Shown: positions 28,854 to 38,613, numbered from the stretch's first letter. The stretch is DNA of 64,000 nt from an uncultured Alphaproteobacteria bacterium (GCA_947367055.1 CANBCI010000001.1:1-64000); one strand, 5' to 3'. The notes: generated by a model not told the origin, from the letters alone. Numbers and translations: made by a program.

Positions 28854-28880
28854 GCGCCCCGTTTAGGGCGCCGTTTTTTT
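28854..28880 (+). terminator. Terminator of the ABC exporter gene
   Basis: GCGCCC / GGGCGC hairpin followed by seven Ts. Confidence 0.85.
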
Positions 28881-28921
28881 AGATTTGCAAATGCCGTTTA
28901 ATTTGCAATAATTGGCAAACC

Positions 28922-29935
28922 ATGAAAATTAAATCTGTGCTGAAAAATAAATTTTATACATACTCCGCAATTATCTTGGCGGCTGTGTTTTTGGTAATAC
29001 TGATATTGTTCGGCGTTCTCTCGCCGGTATTGGCGCCGGCATCCGTCACCGTTTCACGCGGTGCGTCCGTTGCATTCGTCGCGAACCAATTGGTTGACAA
29101 CGATTTGATAATTTCCGGGGCATTGTTCAAAACCGCGGTAAGACTAAATGGCGGCAAAATCCAAACCGGCGAATATGACATCCCCGCCCGCGCCAGCATA
29201 TGGCGCATTGCGCGCATGATGGCGCGTGGCAATGTCGCAACCGTCACAATTACAATACCCGAAGGTTTGACGATAAAGCAAACGAAACAACTGTTGCTGG
29301 GGTATTCCGCGCTGTCGGGTTCTGTTGAATGCGGCGACGCGGCGGACGGCCCGGTGTGCAATCTGCATGACGGGGATATTTTCCCGGACACATATTATGT
29401 GGCCAAGGGAACGGGCAGACTTGCCCTGCTGGAACTGGCGCGAAAAAAAATGGACGATATTCGCAGCGCATGGGAGAAAACGGGAAAAATTGCACCGGCC
29501 CCATTAAAAACATGGAATGAAATACTGACACTGGCATCCATTGTGCAAAAGGAAACACCGCGCGAATCCGAAATGCCCGTCGTTGCCAGTGTGTATATCA
29601 ACCGCCTTAATAAAAATATGCGTCTTCAGGCCGATCCCACAATTGTGTACGCATTAACCGGGGGGCTGGGGGATATGCGCGGGAACGCGCTCTTGCGCAA
29701 ACACTTGAAAATAGACAGCCCGTACAACACATACACAAATGCGGGTCTGCCGCCGGCGCCAATTGCCAATGTGGGCCGTGCCGCGATTCGTGCGGTGCTG
29801 CGGCCGGCAGATACGAATTACCTATATTTTGTAGCGGACGGACGCGGCGGACATAAATTTTCAAAATCATACGCGGAACACCAAAAAAACCACGCCGACT
29901 GGCGCGAGATAAAAAAAATTAAAAATAAAAAATAA
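28922..29935 (+). CDS. mltG: Endolytic murein transglycosylase MltG
   Basis: This 337-residue inner-membrane protein cuts nascent glycan strands and helps set their length. It has one transmembrane helix (14-36), then a LysM-like segment and the YceG domain. The catalytic Glu is probably residue 211 in 'LASIVQKETPRESEM'. 'LQADPTIVYAL' and 'SPYNTYTNAGLPPAPIANVG' are diagnostic. It is usually next to pabC or tmk, but here stands alone. Confidence 0.95.
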   Translation: MKIKSVLKNKFYTYSAIILAAVFLVILILFGVLSPVLAPASVTVSRGASVAFVANQLVDNDLIISGALFKTAVRLNGGKIQTGEYDIPARASIWRIARMMARGNVATVTITIPEGLTIKQTKQLLLGYSALSGSVECGDAADGPVCNLHDGDIFPDTYYVAKGTGRLALLELARKKMDDIRSAWEKTGKIAPAPLKTWNEILTLASIVQKETPRESEMPVVASVYINRLNKNMRLQADPTIVYALTGGLGDMRGNALLRKHLKIDSPYNTYTNAGLPPAPIANVGRAAIRAVLRPADTNYLYFVADGRGGHKFSKSYAEHQKNHADWREIKKIKNKK

Positions 29936-29997
29936 AAAACCGTCATTCATTATATTTTTTAATAATTCTATTTTTTAATATTTTTTCGTTGATATAA

Positions 29998-30021
29998 GAA
30001 AAAATCCCGGGAAATCCGGGG
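29998..30021 (-). terminator. Possible minus-strand terminator without an assigned gene
   Basis: CCCGG/CCGGG hairpin followed on the minus strand by ATTTTTT. No minus-strand gene was found upstream of it. The rest of the 29936-30190 gap holds only the promoter of the next gene. Confidence 0.35.
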
Positions 30022-30108
30022 CGTTGCGCAAAATATTAGGAAACAAATCCGAATCGCGCACCGGCGAAACATAGCACATTTTTCACAAAAATGCAAAAAT
30101 CTTTGATA

Positions 30109-30138
30109 TTGAACGGGCGCTGCGAGGCATAGTAAAAT
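30109..30138 (+). promoter_or_regulatory. Promoter of the outer-membrane protein gene
   Basis: TTGAAC (30109-30114) and TAAAAT (30133-30138) are 18 bp apart, about 45 bp before the ribosome site AAAAGGA of the gene at 30191. Confidence 0.5.
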
Positions 30139-30190
30139 ATTCCTGACTAGAAACAAGTCTAGTTTTGTTAACCTAACAAAAGGATACAAC

Positions 30191-30976
30191 ATGAAAAAAA
30201 TAGCGTTAACTTCTTTGGTTGCCGTTTTTGCGGCATCAACTGCAAATGCGGCGAATATCATCAATAATAATCCGTTATACCGCCCGATAAAAAATCAGTT
30301 CTATAGCGTGACCGCGATAGATTCCCATTCAGAGGACATCAATAAATGGGGCTTGAGTGAAGAATTCGGTTATGGTTTCACAAACAGACTGTCGGCCACA
30401 GTTTCCACACGCGCCACACAAAGTGATTGGTTTGACCATACATCATGGCAGAATATCGGATTGGAATTGAACTATCGCGCATTGGATATGGGCAATTGGA
30501 AAGCTGATGTCTATGGCGGATATGGATTGACACCTGTTTGGGGTGATCATCGCCCGTTCCTGGACGAAGATGACACAATGTACGGCTGGACTGCGGGTGT
30601 CCGTGGCGGCTACACAACCGCAGGTTGGACATTGGCGGCGCACGCGCAATACGTATATGTAAACACAGAATCGTTCAACTGGGGCGATGACGGTGTTCGC
30701 GCCATAGCGGCGGGTATCGACGGGCAATTGGTTCTGAACCAGAATTGGAACCTGAACGCCGGCGTTGAATACACAGGTATCCTGTCAGACAAATACTTTG
30801 GCATTACAAAGGTCAAGAATGCAGGTTCCTGGACGGGTGAATTGGGTGTAAACTACAACATAAACAACGACATGTATGTCGGTGCATATGTTAACGGTGA
30901 ACTGGCCCATGCAACCGGTGACTGGGAATTCAAAGACGGCTTTGGATTTGGCGTAAAATTCGGCGCCCAGTTCTAA
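30191..30976 (+). CDS. Outer-membrane beta-barrel protein
   Basis: This 261-residue protein has a signal peptide (MKKIALTSLVAVFAASTANA) and about ten amphipathic strands rich in Trp, Tyr and Gly. It ends in Phe (VKFGAQF). Strand pairs such as 'GWTAGVRGGYTTAGWTLAAHAQYVYV' are typical of small porin-like barrels. AAAAGGA precedes the start, and a bidirectional terminator follows. Substrate unknown. Confidence 0.8.
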   Translation: MKKIALTSLVAVFAASTANAANIINNNPLYRPIKNQFYSVTAIDSHSEDINKWGLSEEFGYGFTNRLSATVSTRATQSDWFDHTSWQNIGLELNYRALDMGNWKADVYGGYGLTPVWGDHRPFLDEDDTMYGWTAGVRGGYTTAGWTLAAHAQYVYVNTESFNWGDDGVRAIAAGIDGQLVLNQNWNLNAGVEYTGILSDKYFGITKVKNAGSWTGELGVNYNINNDMYVGAYVNGELAHATGDWEFKDGFGFGVKFGAQF

Positions 30977-30997
30977 ATCCGGAACAAACCCAAACAA

Positions 30998-31024
30998 AAA
31001 TCCCCCAGCCGGGGGATTTTTTTA
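30998..31024. terminator. Bidirectional intrinsic terminator
   Basis: ATCCCCC / GGGGGAT with T-tracts on both strands, between the convergent barrel gene and fabF. Confidence 0.9.
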
Positions 31025-31035
31025 ATGCGTAAAGA

Positions 31036-32289
31036 TTATTTTTCAACCTTTTTCAAAATCAGACTGGCGTTCGTACCGCCAAACCCGAATGAATTGCTGA
31101 TTGCGACATCAACCTTGCGCTTTTTGGCCTTGTTCGGCACCAGGTCGAAATCACCAGCCTCGTCCACAGGGTCGTCCAAGTTAATTGTCGGCGGAACAAT
31201 GCCGTCACGAATCGCCAGCGTGCAGAATATCGCCTCAACCGCGCCGGCGGCCCCCAACAGGTGGCCCGTCATGGATTTTGTGGATGACATTGATACCGGA
31301 TTGCTGCCGAACAGTTCCTTAACCGCGGCCAATTCGCCCAAATCACCCAAACCGGTTGATGTACCATGCGCATTGATATAATCAACATCGGCCGGCGTCA
31401 GATTTGCATCTTTCAGGGCCGCCTTCATCGCGCGCAGGCCACCTTCGCCACCTTCGGCCGGGGCGGTTATATGATACGCGTCACCCGACATACCGTACCC
31501 GGCAACCTCGGCATAAATTTTTGCACCGCGTGCTTTTGCATGTTCATATTCTTCCAGAACCAGAATGCCGGCACCTTCGGCCATGACAAAGCCGTCACGT
31601 CCCTTGTCCCACGGACGAGATGCCGCCGTCGGATCATCATTGCGCGTAGACAGCGCCTTCATCGCGGCAAAGCCCGCAACGCCGATTTTACCAACCGCAC
31701 CTTCGGCGCCGCCGGCAATCATAATATCCGCATCGCCATGCGCAATTATGCGCGCGGCTTCGCCGATTGAATGGGCGGCGGATGCACATGCCGTCACAAC
31801 CGACAGATTCGGTCCCTTTAATCCGTATTTGATTGAAACATGGCCCGCCGTCATATTGATAATAGATTTCGGGATAAAGAACGGGCTGATGCGACGCACG
31901 CCGCCGGTGTAAAGTTCCACGCAATTTTCATAAATTGTGTTTAATCCGCCAATTCCCATTCCAATGGAAACACCCATGCGTTCCTTGTCCCCGTCAAACG
32001 TGTCAAGGCCGGCATCCTTAATCGCCTCGTCCGCGGCAACAACGCCATAAACAAAGGACTTGTCCATTTTGCGCTGTTCGCGGGCATCAACAACCGCATC
32101 CGGGTTATATTGTCCGGGTTCCGTCCCGGCAACCGGCAGGCCCGCAATCTGTGATGCGCAATCAGACGCGTCGAATGTATCAATTTTACGAACACCCGAC
32201 ACACCCGCCAGAATATTTTTCCATGCATACTCTATGCCTGTTCCAACCGGTGAAACAATTCCCATACCGGTAATGACAACTCTTTTCAT
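31036..32289 (-). CDS. fabF: 3-oxoacyl-[acyl-carrier-protein] synthase II
   Basis: This 417-residue condensing enzyme of fatty-acid elongation keeps the Cys-His-His triad: Cys in 'VVTACASAAHSIG' (about 165), His in 'NAHGTSTGLGD' (about 305) and His in 'SMTGHLLGAAG' (about 340). It is downstream of acpP with a 140-bp gap, the common acpP-fabF arrangement; fabD and fabG are not in the window. Confidence 0.97.
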   Translation of the reverse strand: MKRVVITGMGIVSPVGTGIEYAWKNILAGVSGVRKIDTFDASDCASQIAGLPVAGTEPGQYNPDAVVDAREQRKMDKSFVYGVVAADEAIKDAGLDTFDGDKERMGVSIGMGIGGLNTIYENCVELYTGGVRRISPFFIPKSIINMTAGHVSIKYGLKGPNLSVVTACASAAHSIGEAARIIAHGDADIMIAGGAEGAVGKIGVAGFAAMKALSTRNDDPTAASRPWDKGRDGFVMAEGAGILVLEEYEHAKARGAKIYAEVAGYGMSGDAYHITAPAEGGEGGLRAMKAALKDANLTPADVDYINAHGTSTGLGDLGELAAVKELFGSNPVSMSSTKSMTGHLLGAAGAVEAIFCTLAIRDGIVPPTINLDDPVDEAGDFDLVPNKAKKRKVDVAISNSFGFGGTNASLILKKVEK

Positions 32290-32429
32290 AGGTTTTATTC
32301 CTTTATAAAAGTTTAACGCTTATACCGTACTATAATAAACCCTTTGCGGGGTCACGTACAGAAAAAAATCCGTCGACAATAAAATTATTGCGACGGACAT
32401 TTTACATCATTTTAACGAAAATCCAAAGA

Positions 32430-32675
32430 TTATTTCGCAGCCTTTTTAGCGTGTGCATCGATATACTTGACTGCATCGCCAACTTTTTCCAGTTTGGCCG
32501 CTTCTTCGTCCGGGATTGTGATATTGAATTCTTTTTCAACTTCCATTACGAATTCAACAACGTCCAAAGAATCCGCGCCCAAATCGTTAACAAATTTTGC
32601 GTCTTCGGTTACTTTCGCTTCCGGAACACTCAATTTCTCAACGATGATTTCTCTTACTTTTTCAAAAGTTGCCAT
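32430..32675 (-). CDS. acpP: Acyl carrier protein
   Basis: This 81-residue acidic protein has the 4'-phosphopantetheine attachment Ser36 in '[14 protein letters not shown]'. It carries growing acyl chains for FabF next door. The C-terminus is Lys/Ala-rich. AAGGATAAAA precedes the ATG. Confidence 0.97.
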   Translation of the reverse strand: MATFEKVREIIVEKLSVPEAKVTEDAKFVNDLGADSLDVVEFVMEVEKEFNITIPDEEAAKLEKVGDAVKYIDAHAKKAAK

Positions 32676-32812
32676 TATTTTATCCTTTGTTTCGGTTAAC
32701 TTTTTTTTTCCATTTCATGGAATATTCATTATCTAACGCTATCATTTTATGCAATTGGTGTCAAGAAATTATAACAAACAATAACAAGACTTGACAAACG
32801 CGACAATATGCC

Positions 32813-33811
32813 CTATGCCAAACTTTCGGTTAACAATTGATTCATATTTTCGCGAAAATCTTCTTTGTTTGACGCCCAAACCAATCGGCGCATAAAAAAT
32901 TTATTCACATCATCCATGGTCAGATTTGGTATTCCCGCCGCAGTCGCCACACGTCGCCATGCGCAACGCGGATCAATCAGATGGTTTCCGCCGCGCCCCG
33001 GAAAAACCCAGCGTCCGTTTTGCGGCAAATCCTGCAGCAAGACGACCGCCATGTCCGACAACGGCCGCTCATCCCAGGTGTAGTGATTAAAGTCCAAATC
33101 GCGCCATTGCATTGAAAATATTTTAGACCGTGGTGCAAACCCGTATATCAGCATCATGAACGCCCCGCGTATTGTCGGCGACGATTCATGTTCAATCGCC
33201 CGCACCAGACGTTGCAGTCCGGCGCGCGTCAACGGTCGCACGCGACGCTTTGGCGTTATGCGACGCACCCCGTCAAGCGGACTTTTGGTAATATATCCCT
33301 GTTCGGCGGCATAATTAAAAATACTGCGCAATAATTCCTGCATTCGCGCGGCGATTGTGGTGCCGGAAATATTTTCAATAATGACTTTTACGTCATTGGT
33401 TGTTATCTCCGTAACATTCTTATCAAACAACGGCGCCAAATGACGATCAATCGCACGCGCCAATTTTTTCCGCGACACCTCGCCCCGACGGACGCGGTGG
33501 GCCATATATGCGTTTATTATTTTTTTGAACGCCGTTTTATTGCGCCGCGTTTTGGGCGCCTTCATTACATTGGCCAGAACCGTTGGAACGGCGGCACGTG
33601 CGGCCTCTATTTCCATATCGGGATAATTGCCGATAATAATCCGACGATCGCGGCCGCGCACACGCTTGCGCACAAAGAATGTTTTTATACCGCGGCTGGT
33701 GACATACATGCGCAGTCTGGGTTCCGATATATCCTGAACAACATCAAAACCCGAACTTGGCGCCGGCAGGTTGTCCAGGATATACGGATTAAAATAAAAC
33801 TGATGTGCCAC
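32813..33811 (-). CDS. Tyrosine-recombinase-like protein, apparently catalytically inactive
   Basis: This 332-residue protein has the layout of P4/XerD-type integrases: an N-terminal arm-binding-like part (about 20-90), a core-binding helical domain (about 95-180) and a catalytic-like domain. One conserved Arg survives in 'GFAPRSKIFSMQWRDLDF'. The H-x-x-R box is replaced by 'TMDDVNKFF', and no tyrosine nucleophile follows; the C-terminus ends at 'NQLLTESLA'. It starts at GTG 33811, after a strong GGGGGAGGGG. The intact long frame suggests retained DNA binding rather than decay. No att sites or phage genes adjoin. Confidence 0.7.
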   Translation of the reverse strand: MAHQFYFNPYILDNLPAPSSGFDVVQDISEPRLRMYVTSRGIKTFFVRKRVRGRDRRIIIGNYPDMEIEAARAAVPTVLANVMKAPKTRRNKTAFKKIINAYMAHRVRRGEVSRKKLARAIDRHLAPLFDKNVTEITTNDVKVIIENISGTTIAARMQELLRSIFNYAAEQGYITKSPLDGVRRITPKRRVRPLTRAGLQRLVRAIEHESSPTIRGAFMMLIYGFAPRSKIFSMQWRDLDFNHYTWDERPLSDMAVVLLQDLPQNGRWVFPGRGGNHLIDPRCAWRRVATAAGIPNLTMDDVNKFFMRRLVWASNKEDFRENMNQLLTESLA

Positions 33812-33830
33812 AGCCCCCTCCCCCGTATTC

Positions 33831-34247
33831 TTATTTTACATTCGCAAATTTTTCCGACCAGAAATTTTTCTGATAAGAACGCGCGTTATTATACCGCGTA
33901 GCCGCACTGATATAACGCCTGTTGGCGGAATTATATTTGCAATCCACACATTTACACGGCTGCAAATCAGAAAAAGATTTGCACTTATAATCCATCGGGA
34001 AAAAACGATAGTTTCCATTTTGCTCCTGTGACAAATCCAACCACAACTTTCGTTTCACGCATCCCTCTGCAGCAAAAGAATCTTCAAAAAAATACTGTAC
34101 CGGCACGATTATCTTGTCATATGCCACATCGCATTTCAGTTTCAAGGTTCGACATATTATCCCCAGACGCTTATAACTTTCCCAATCGGACATTATCGTT
34201 TTCCGATTTGTTTTTAATAAATATTTTGCAATTTTCATAACTTTCAT
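33831..34247 (-). CDS. Hypothetical small Cys-containing protein
   Basis: This 138-residue basic protein has no signal peptide. Cysteines occur in 'GIICRTLKLKCD', 'EGCVKRK' and the cluster 'CKSF-PCKCVDCKYN', which could bind a metal. Lys/Tyr/Asn-rich ends suggest nucleic-acid contact, but I recognise no family. The start at 34247 follows GGATA; codons 4 and 19 are alternatives. It lies 18 bp after lepA and just before the integrase-like gene, so it may be co-transcribed. Confidence 0.6.
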   Translation of the reverse strand: MKVMKIAKYLLKTNRKTIMSDWESYKRLGIICRTLKLKCDVAYDKIIVPVQYFFEDSFAAEGCVKRKLWLDLSQEQNGNYRFFPMDYKCKSFSDLQPCKCVDCKYNSANRRYISAATRYNNARSYQKNFWSEKFANVK

Positions 34248-34265
34248 TTTTTATCCATTTTTTCT

Positions 34266-36056
34266 TTATGATACCTTCAATGCGTTTATAAATGCACTCT
34301 GCGGGATTTCGACATTACCGAATGTACGCATGCGCTTTTTACCCTCTTTCTGCTTCTCCAATAACTTTCTTTTTCGCGTGATGTCGCCGCCATAACATTT
34401 TGCGGTCACATCTTTGCGAAACGCGGCGATTGTTTCGCGCGCAATAATCTTGCCACCGATTGCCGCCTGCAGCGGGATTTTAAATTGGTGGCGCGGGATT
34501 AAATCCTTTAACTTCTCTACAATCTGGCGGCCGCGTTTTTCCGCAAATGAACGATGACACATAAATGACAACGGTTCCACATTTTCTTCGTTCACCAGAA
34601 TAGATACCTTTACCAAATCCGACGGTTCATACCCCTGAAGAACATAGTCAAACGACGCGTACCCCGATGAAATTGATTTCACACGGTCGTAAAAATCAAA
34701 CACAATTTCCGCCAGCGGCAATTTATACACCAGGACCGCACGGTTGCCGACATATGAAATGTTTTCCTGAACACCGCGCCGTTCAGCACACAGCGCCATT
34801 ATTCCGCCCATGTATTTGTCCGGCATCATTATTGTTGCGCGCACCCACGGTTCGTCAATTGCCGCGATTTTCGTCGGATCCGGCATGTCGGCCGGGTTTT
34901 CCAAATCAATTGTTTCGCCATCGCGCAAATGAATTTTGTACAGCACGCTGGGCACCGTGTTAATCAGGTTCAAATTAAATTCGCGATTTAACCGTTCACT
35001 GATTATTTCCATATGCAGCAACCCCAGAAAGCCGCACCGCAATCCAAACCCCAGCGCCGACGACTTTTCCGTTGTGAACATAAACGACGCATCATTCAGC
35101 GCCAGTTTTTCCGCCCCTTCGCGCAGGTTCGGGTAATCGTCCGCCTCGACCGGAAAGAATGAAGAAAACACCACCGGCACAGACGGCTTGAACCCCGGCA
35201 GCGGTTCCGTCGCCGCACGCGAATCGGTTATCGTGTCGCCAACCTTGCAATCATGAATTGTCTTCATCCCGGTGATTATAAATCCGATTTCACCGGCATG
35301 CAGACAATCTGCATCAACCATTTTTGGCGTAAAGTATCCGATTTTGTCGACCACATATTCCGCACCGGTTGCAATAAATTTTATCTTTTGTCCGCGCGAC
35401 AGCGTGCCGTCAACAACGCGAACCAATATCACGACCCCCAAATACGAATCGTACCATGAATCCACCAGCAACGCGCGCGTCGGCGCGTTTTCGTCACCAT
35501 GCGGCGCGGGCAGTTTGTGAACAATTTCTTCCAACAATTCCGGAACCCCCGCCCCCGTTTTACCGGAAACGGCAAGTGCATCCCCCGCATCCAGTCCGAT
35601 AACATCCGCGATTTGTTCACGCACGGCCGCAACATCACTGGACGGCAAATCAATCTTGTTCAGCACCGGCAACATTTCCAAATCATTATCCAGCGCAAGA
35701 TACGCATTGGCCAGCGTCTGTGCCTGAACCCCCTGGGTTGCATCCACCAGAACCAAGGCCCCTTCGCATGCCGCCAGCGACCGCGAAACTTCGTACGAAA
35801 AGTCAACATGCCCCGGCGTGTCCATCAGGTTCAACTGATACATCTCGCCGTTTTTTGCACGGTAATTCAGGCGCACCGTCTGCGCCTTGATAGTTATGCC
35901 GCGTTCACGTTCTATGTCCATAGAATCCAAAACCTGTGCCTTCATCTCGCGCGATTGCAGCCCCCCGGTGTACTCAATCAATCGGTCGGACAGTGTTGAT
36001 TTACCGTGGTCAATATGTGCAACAATGGAAAAATTTCTGATATGATCCTGTTTCAT
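34266..36056 (-). CDS. lepA: Elongation factor 4 (back-translocase LepA)
   Basis: This 596-residue ribosomal GTPase has G1 '[19 protein letters not shown]' (about 12-30), '[12 protein letters not shown]' and 'NKIDLP', plus the LepA-specific C-terminal domain ('[29 protein letters not shown]'). The start at 36056 ([14 protein letters not shown]) is the family start; the longer frame adds 55 unrelated residues. It lies 76 bp after rbfA. Confidence 0.97.
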   Translation of the reverse strand: MKQDHIRNFSIVAHIDHGKSTLSDRLIEYTGGLQSREMKAQVLDSMDIERERGITIKAQTVRLNYRAKNGEMYQLNLMDTPGHVDFSYEVSRSLAACEGALVLVDATQGVQAQTLANAYLALDNDLEMLPVLNKIDLPSSDVAAVREQIADVIGLDAGDALAVSGKTGAGVPELLEEIVHKLPAPHGDENAPTRALLVDSWYDSYLGVVILVRVVDGTLSRGQKIKFIATGAEYVVDKIGYFTPKMVDADCLHAGEIGFIITGMKTIHDCKVGDTITDSRAATEPLPGFKPSVPVVFSSFFPVEADDYPNLREGAEKLALNDASFMFTTEKSSALGFGLRCGFLGLLHMEIISERLNREFNLNLINTVPSVLYKIHLRDGETIDLENPADMPDPTKIAAIDEPWVRATIMMPDKYMGGIMALCAERRGVQENISYVGNRAVLVYKLPLAEIVFDFYDRVKSISSGYASFDYVLQGYEPSDLVKVSILVNEENVEPLSFMCHRSFAEKRGRQIVEKLKDLIPRHQFKIPLQAAIGGKIIARETIAAFRKDVTAKCYGGDITRKRKLLEKQKEGKKRMRTFGNVEIPQSAFINALKVS

Positions 36057-36132
36057 AATTCGTCCCGGGCTATGCGGCAATGATAAACCAGTATAGCCCG
36101 ATATGCAACCGGTTTTTGCGCGCCATAAAAAT

Positions 36133-36492
36133 TTATTTTGTTTCCAGATTGTCCAACAATTGGTCGATTCGCGCGGCGCGTTCCAACGTGTCGTCATATT
36201 CGAATCGTATTTCGGGAACATATTTCTGATTCATTCGCGCCGCCAATTCATATCGGACGGTTCGCGTAATTTCGTCCAACCGTTTTTGCACCACGGCCAC
36301 ATCATCCATGCGCGAATAATAAAACAATTTTACAAACTGCGCCCCGCCGTGCGCGTCGGCCCCGACCAGCGACACGCCGGAAATAATTGCGTCATCGGAA
36401 TAATCGTCACGCAGTATTTCGGCGACAATGCGTTGAACCTTGGCCGCGATTCGGTCCGGGCGATTTGAATTTGTAAATTGTCTTTTCGGCAT
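36133..36492 (-). CDS. rbfA: 30S ribosome-binding factor A
   Basis: This 119-residue KH-type 16S maturation factor starts with '[20 protein letters not shown]'. It contains '[15 protein letters not shown]' and ends '[21 protein letters not shown]', which is typical. It is not next to infB or truB as is usual, but upstream of lepA. It diverges from the VTT-protein gene. Confidence 0.93.
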   Translation of the reverse strand: MPKRQFTNSNRPDRIAAKVQRIVAEILRDDYSDDAIISGVSLVGADAHGGAQFVKLFYYSRMDDVAVVQKRLDEITRTVRYELAARMNQKYVPEIRFEYDDTLERAARIDQLLDNLETK

Positions 36493-36576
36493 TTTTCAAC
36501 CTGTGTTCAATATAGTGATTGTAAAATATTAAATATTAAATTACAATCAAGTAAAATTTTAATTTTGGGAAAAAAT

Positions 36577-37149
36577 ATGAAAATTGCGGAATTTATACTA
36601 AAAAAATCTGAATCCCCGGCATATTCGTGGATTGTATTCATATTGACAGTGTGCGAGTCGATATTTCTTTTCATCCCGCCAGAGGTTTTTATTACCCCGC
36701 CGATTATCGCAAATAAAAAGCGCGCCCTGCCGATAACGATTGCGGCGGCACTGGGGTCGATTGTGGGCGGTGCGATTGCGTACATGATCGGACTGTGGCT
36801 GTTCGATTCGGTGGGTATTTGGCTGATTTCAAATTTTGCCAGCATGGAAAAATTCCAACTGGCCCAGGAAATGTTCATCCGCCACGGAATATTTATAATC
36901 ATATTGACGGCGGTGACACCGATACCATACAAACTGATGGCGATGTGCGCGGGATTTATGGGATTCCCGGCATTGCTGTTCATCGGGGTTTCGGCGATAT
37001 TTCGAACGGCGCGTTTTGCAACGGCGGCGGCCCTGCTTTACTTTTTCCAGGAACGCGCAAACGCGATTGTAAAAAAATATTTCTGGCCATTGACACTGGG
37101 GGCGATTATATTCGCGGGCCTGGGGATTGCAATGATGATGTTGTTGTAA
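36577..37149 (+). CDS. VTT-domain inner-membrane protein (YqaA/DedA-like)
   Basis: This 190-residue protein has about five hydrophobic segments and the VTT pattern 'ESIFLFIPPEVFITPP', 'GSIVGGAIAYMIGLWLFDSVG' and 'AVTPIPYKLMAMCAGF'. Relatives are linked to lipid flipping and envelope homeostasis. The ATG at 36577 follows GGGA; the longer in-frame start lies in the rbfA promoter region. A terminator follows. Confidence 0.85.
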   Translation: MKIAEFILKKSESPAYSWIVFILTVCESIFLFIPPEVFITPPIIANKKRALPITIAAALGSIVGGAIAYMIGLWLFDSVGIWLISNFASMEKFQLAQEMFIRHGIFIIILTAVTPIPYKLMAMCAGFMGFPALLFIGVSAIFRTARFATAAALLYFFQERANAIVKKYFWPLTLGAIIFAGLGIAMMMLL

Positions 37150-37198
37150 TATCCGATAATTGCGCCCCGGGTATAGGAAGAAATACAAAACAAATAAA

Positions 37199-37225
37199 AC
37201 CACCGCCCAATGGGCGGTGTTTATT
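37199..37225. terminator. Bidirectional intrinsic terminator
   Basis: CACCGCCC / GGGCGGTG hairpin with T-rich tails both ways, between the VTT gene and the convergent gene ending at 37247. Confidence 0.85.
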
Positions 37226-37246
37226 ACATACAAGAATATCGGCTTC

Positions 37247-38491
37247 TTACATAGTATCCTGAACACAGTATCCTGAACACAGGCTCGCTCTGAAATCCTC
37301 AAATATGTTAGCATACCGCGCCAACCCGCAAGCCATATATTTAGCCGGATTGTTATGAAATTGACCAGCACCAAACCAACAGGTGTTATTACATAACTCC
37401 AATACACCCGTCCTTTTATCTCTTATAATCAGATTAGCAACTCTGTACATTCCTTTCTTGTTGAATTCTGCATTCCCCCATTTCCAAAAGCCTGGGTAAT
37501 CCCATTTCTCTACCTGCATCGTTACTTGCCCTACTAACTCATGTGCTATACTACCTTCATCAAATACATCTTTTAAAATTGCACACGCATCTGTGTCTTT
37601 TATGTCACCTTCATCCCAATATAATTCCACTCCATGGTATTTCTTGGTTAATAACCTTTCTTTTTCAATATCATATACGCATACATATTTATAATTTGCA
37701 CCGAATAAACGTTTTAATGCATTGGTTGTTAACTTTTCTTTCTTATAACGTTTTACCGTCGTCAACTGTTCTTCTTTCTGAATATGTTTTACCGGCACAG
37801 GTTGTGCAATCGGCGCCTTTGTTTCGTCTTTTTCAACAACCACTGCATTTGCGTGATTGGCGATCAATTTTTCCAGATAATCTCGATCCTTGGCACCTAG
37901 AAAAACCAAATCAGATATGCTGCGCTGTGCAGCCCGGCTTGAAGATTCATAAGAAAAAATACCAAACCAAGAATTGATGTTAACCAATTCCAAATTACCG
38001 GTCTTTTTATTTCTTATAATCAGATTGCCAAGGGCACATTGGCCTTTGACATCTTTAATATTTTTGTTGTTGTCCGTCCATTTACCAAAGCCTGGATAAT
38101 TACATTCCGCTACCGACCTCGTTGCCTGCGCTACTAGCTCAAATTCGGTACACCTTTTACTAAAATATTCTTTCACCAGATTAGTGCAATCAGTTGCGCC
38201 CTTACTCCAGTATACACGTTCCCCTTTATATGTATCTTTTATCAAGCGTCCGGTTTCAAAATTATATATGCATAAATCATTATAATTTGCACCGAATAAA
38301 CGTTTTAACGACGCAGTTGTCAACTGCTCTTTCTGTACCGCTACCGGTGCGGTTGTTGCCATCTCCTGCTGTGGCGCAATTTTTTCACTCTCTACTACAC
38401 GAGCATTATCCAGATATTCCATTATTCTCGTATAATTATTTTCAGGAACTTCGTACGTTACACCGTTTACCGTTATTTGCTTTATATTCAT
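37247..38491 (-). CDS. Hypothetical protein with two copies of the domain seen at 3317-3994
   Basis: This 414-residue protein has no signal peptide. After a short N-terminal strand pair ('ITVNGVTYEVPENNYTRIME'), two homologous domains follow, at about residues 55-170 and 255-390. Each begins 'LKRLFGANY', followed by 'VCVYDIEKERLLTKKYHGVE' or its equivalent, 'ELVGQVTM', 'YPGFWKW' and 'NLIIRDKRTGVLELCN'. The linker contains a Lys/Glu-rich stretch. The matching protein at 3317 has one domain. This is a tandem duplication in an AT-rich gene. The function is unknown; a ligand-binding or effector-type role is only a guess. Confidence 0.85.
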   Translation of the reverse strand: MNIKQITVNGVTYEVPENNYTRIMEYLDNARVVESEKIAPQQEMATTAPVAVQKEQLTTASLKRLFGANYNDLCIYNFETGRLIKDTYKGERVYWSKGATDCTNLVKEYFSKRCTEFELVAQATRSVAECNYPGFGKWTDNNKNIKDVKGQCALGNLIIRNKKTGNLELVNINSWFGIFSYESSSRAAQRSISDLVFLGAKDRDYLEKLIANHANAVVVEKDETKAPIAQPVPVKHIQKEEQLTTVKRYKKEKLTTNALKRLFGANYKYVCVYDIEKERLLTKKYHGVELYWDEGDIKDTDACAILKDVFDEGSIAHELVGQVTMQVEKWDYPGFWKWGNAEFNKKGMYRVANLIIRDKRTGVLELCNNTCWFGAGQFHNNPAKYMACGLARYANIFEDFRASLCSGYCVQDTM

Positions 38492-38516
38492 AACTATGCC
38501 TTTATTATTTGTTTTT

Positions 38517-38544
38517 ATCTTACCCTTTCTTGATAATTTGTCAA
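38517..38544 (-). promoter_or_regulatory. Promoter of the two-domain protein gene
   Basis: On the minus strand TTGACA (38539-38544) and TAAGAT (38517-38522) have a 16-bp spacer, about 25 bp before the ATG. The -35 and its placement resemble those at 4026 and 51011, before related genes. Confidence 0.65.
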
Positions 38545-38572
38545 GTTATTTATCAAAAAATATAAAACAAAA

Positions 38573-38592
38573 TTCCCCGGCATGCCGGGGAA
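38573..38592 (-). terminator. Intrinsic terminator after the coiled-coil gene cluster
   Basis: TTCCCCGGCATGCCGGGGAA, identical to the hairpin at 24809-24829 and sharing flanks with it. It is followed on the minus strand by a T-rich tract. Confidence 0.85.
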
Positions 38593-38613
38593 TAATAAAC
38601 ATAGTTACATAAT

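Noticed and set aside
36829-37407. 192-residue minus-strand ORF overlapping the VTT gene
   Set aside because: It is antisense to a clear membrane-protein gene and crosses a bidirectional terminator.
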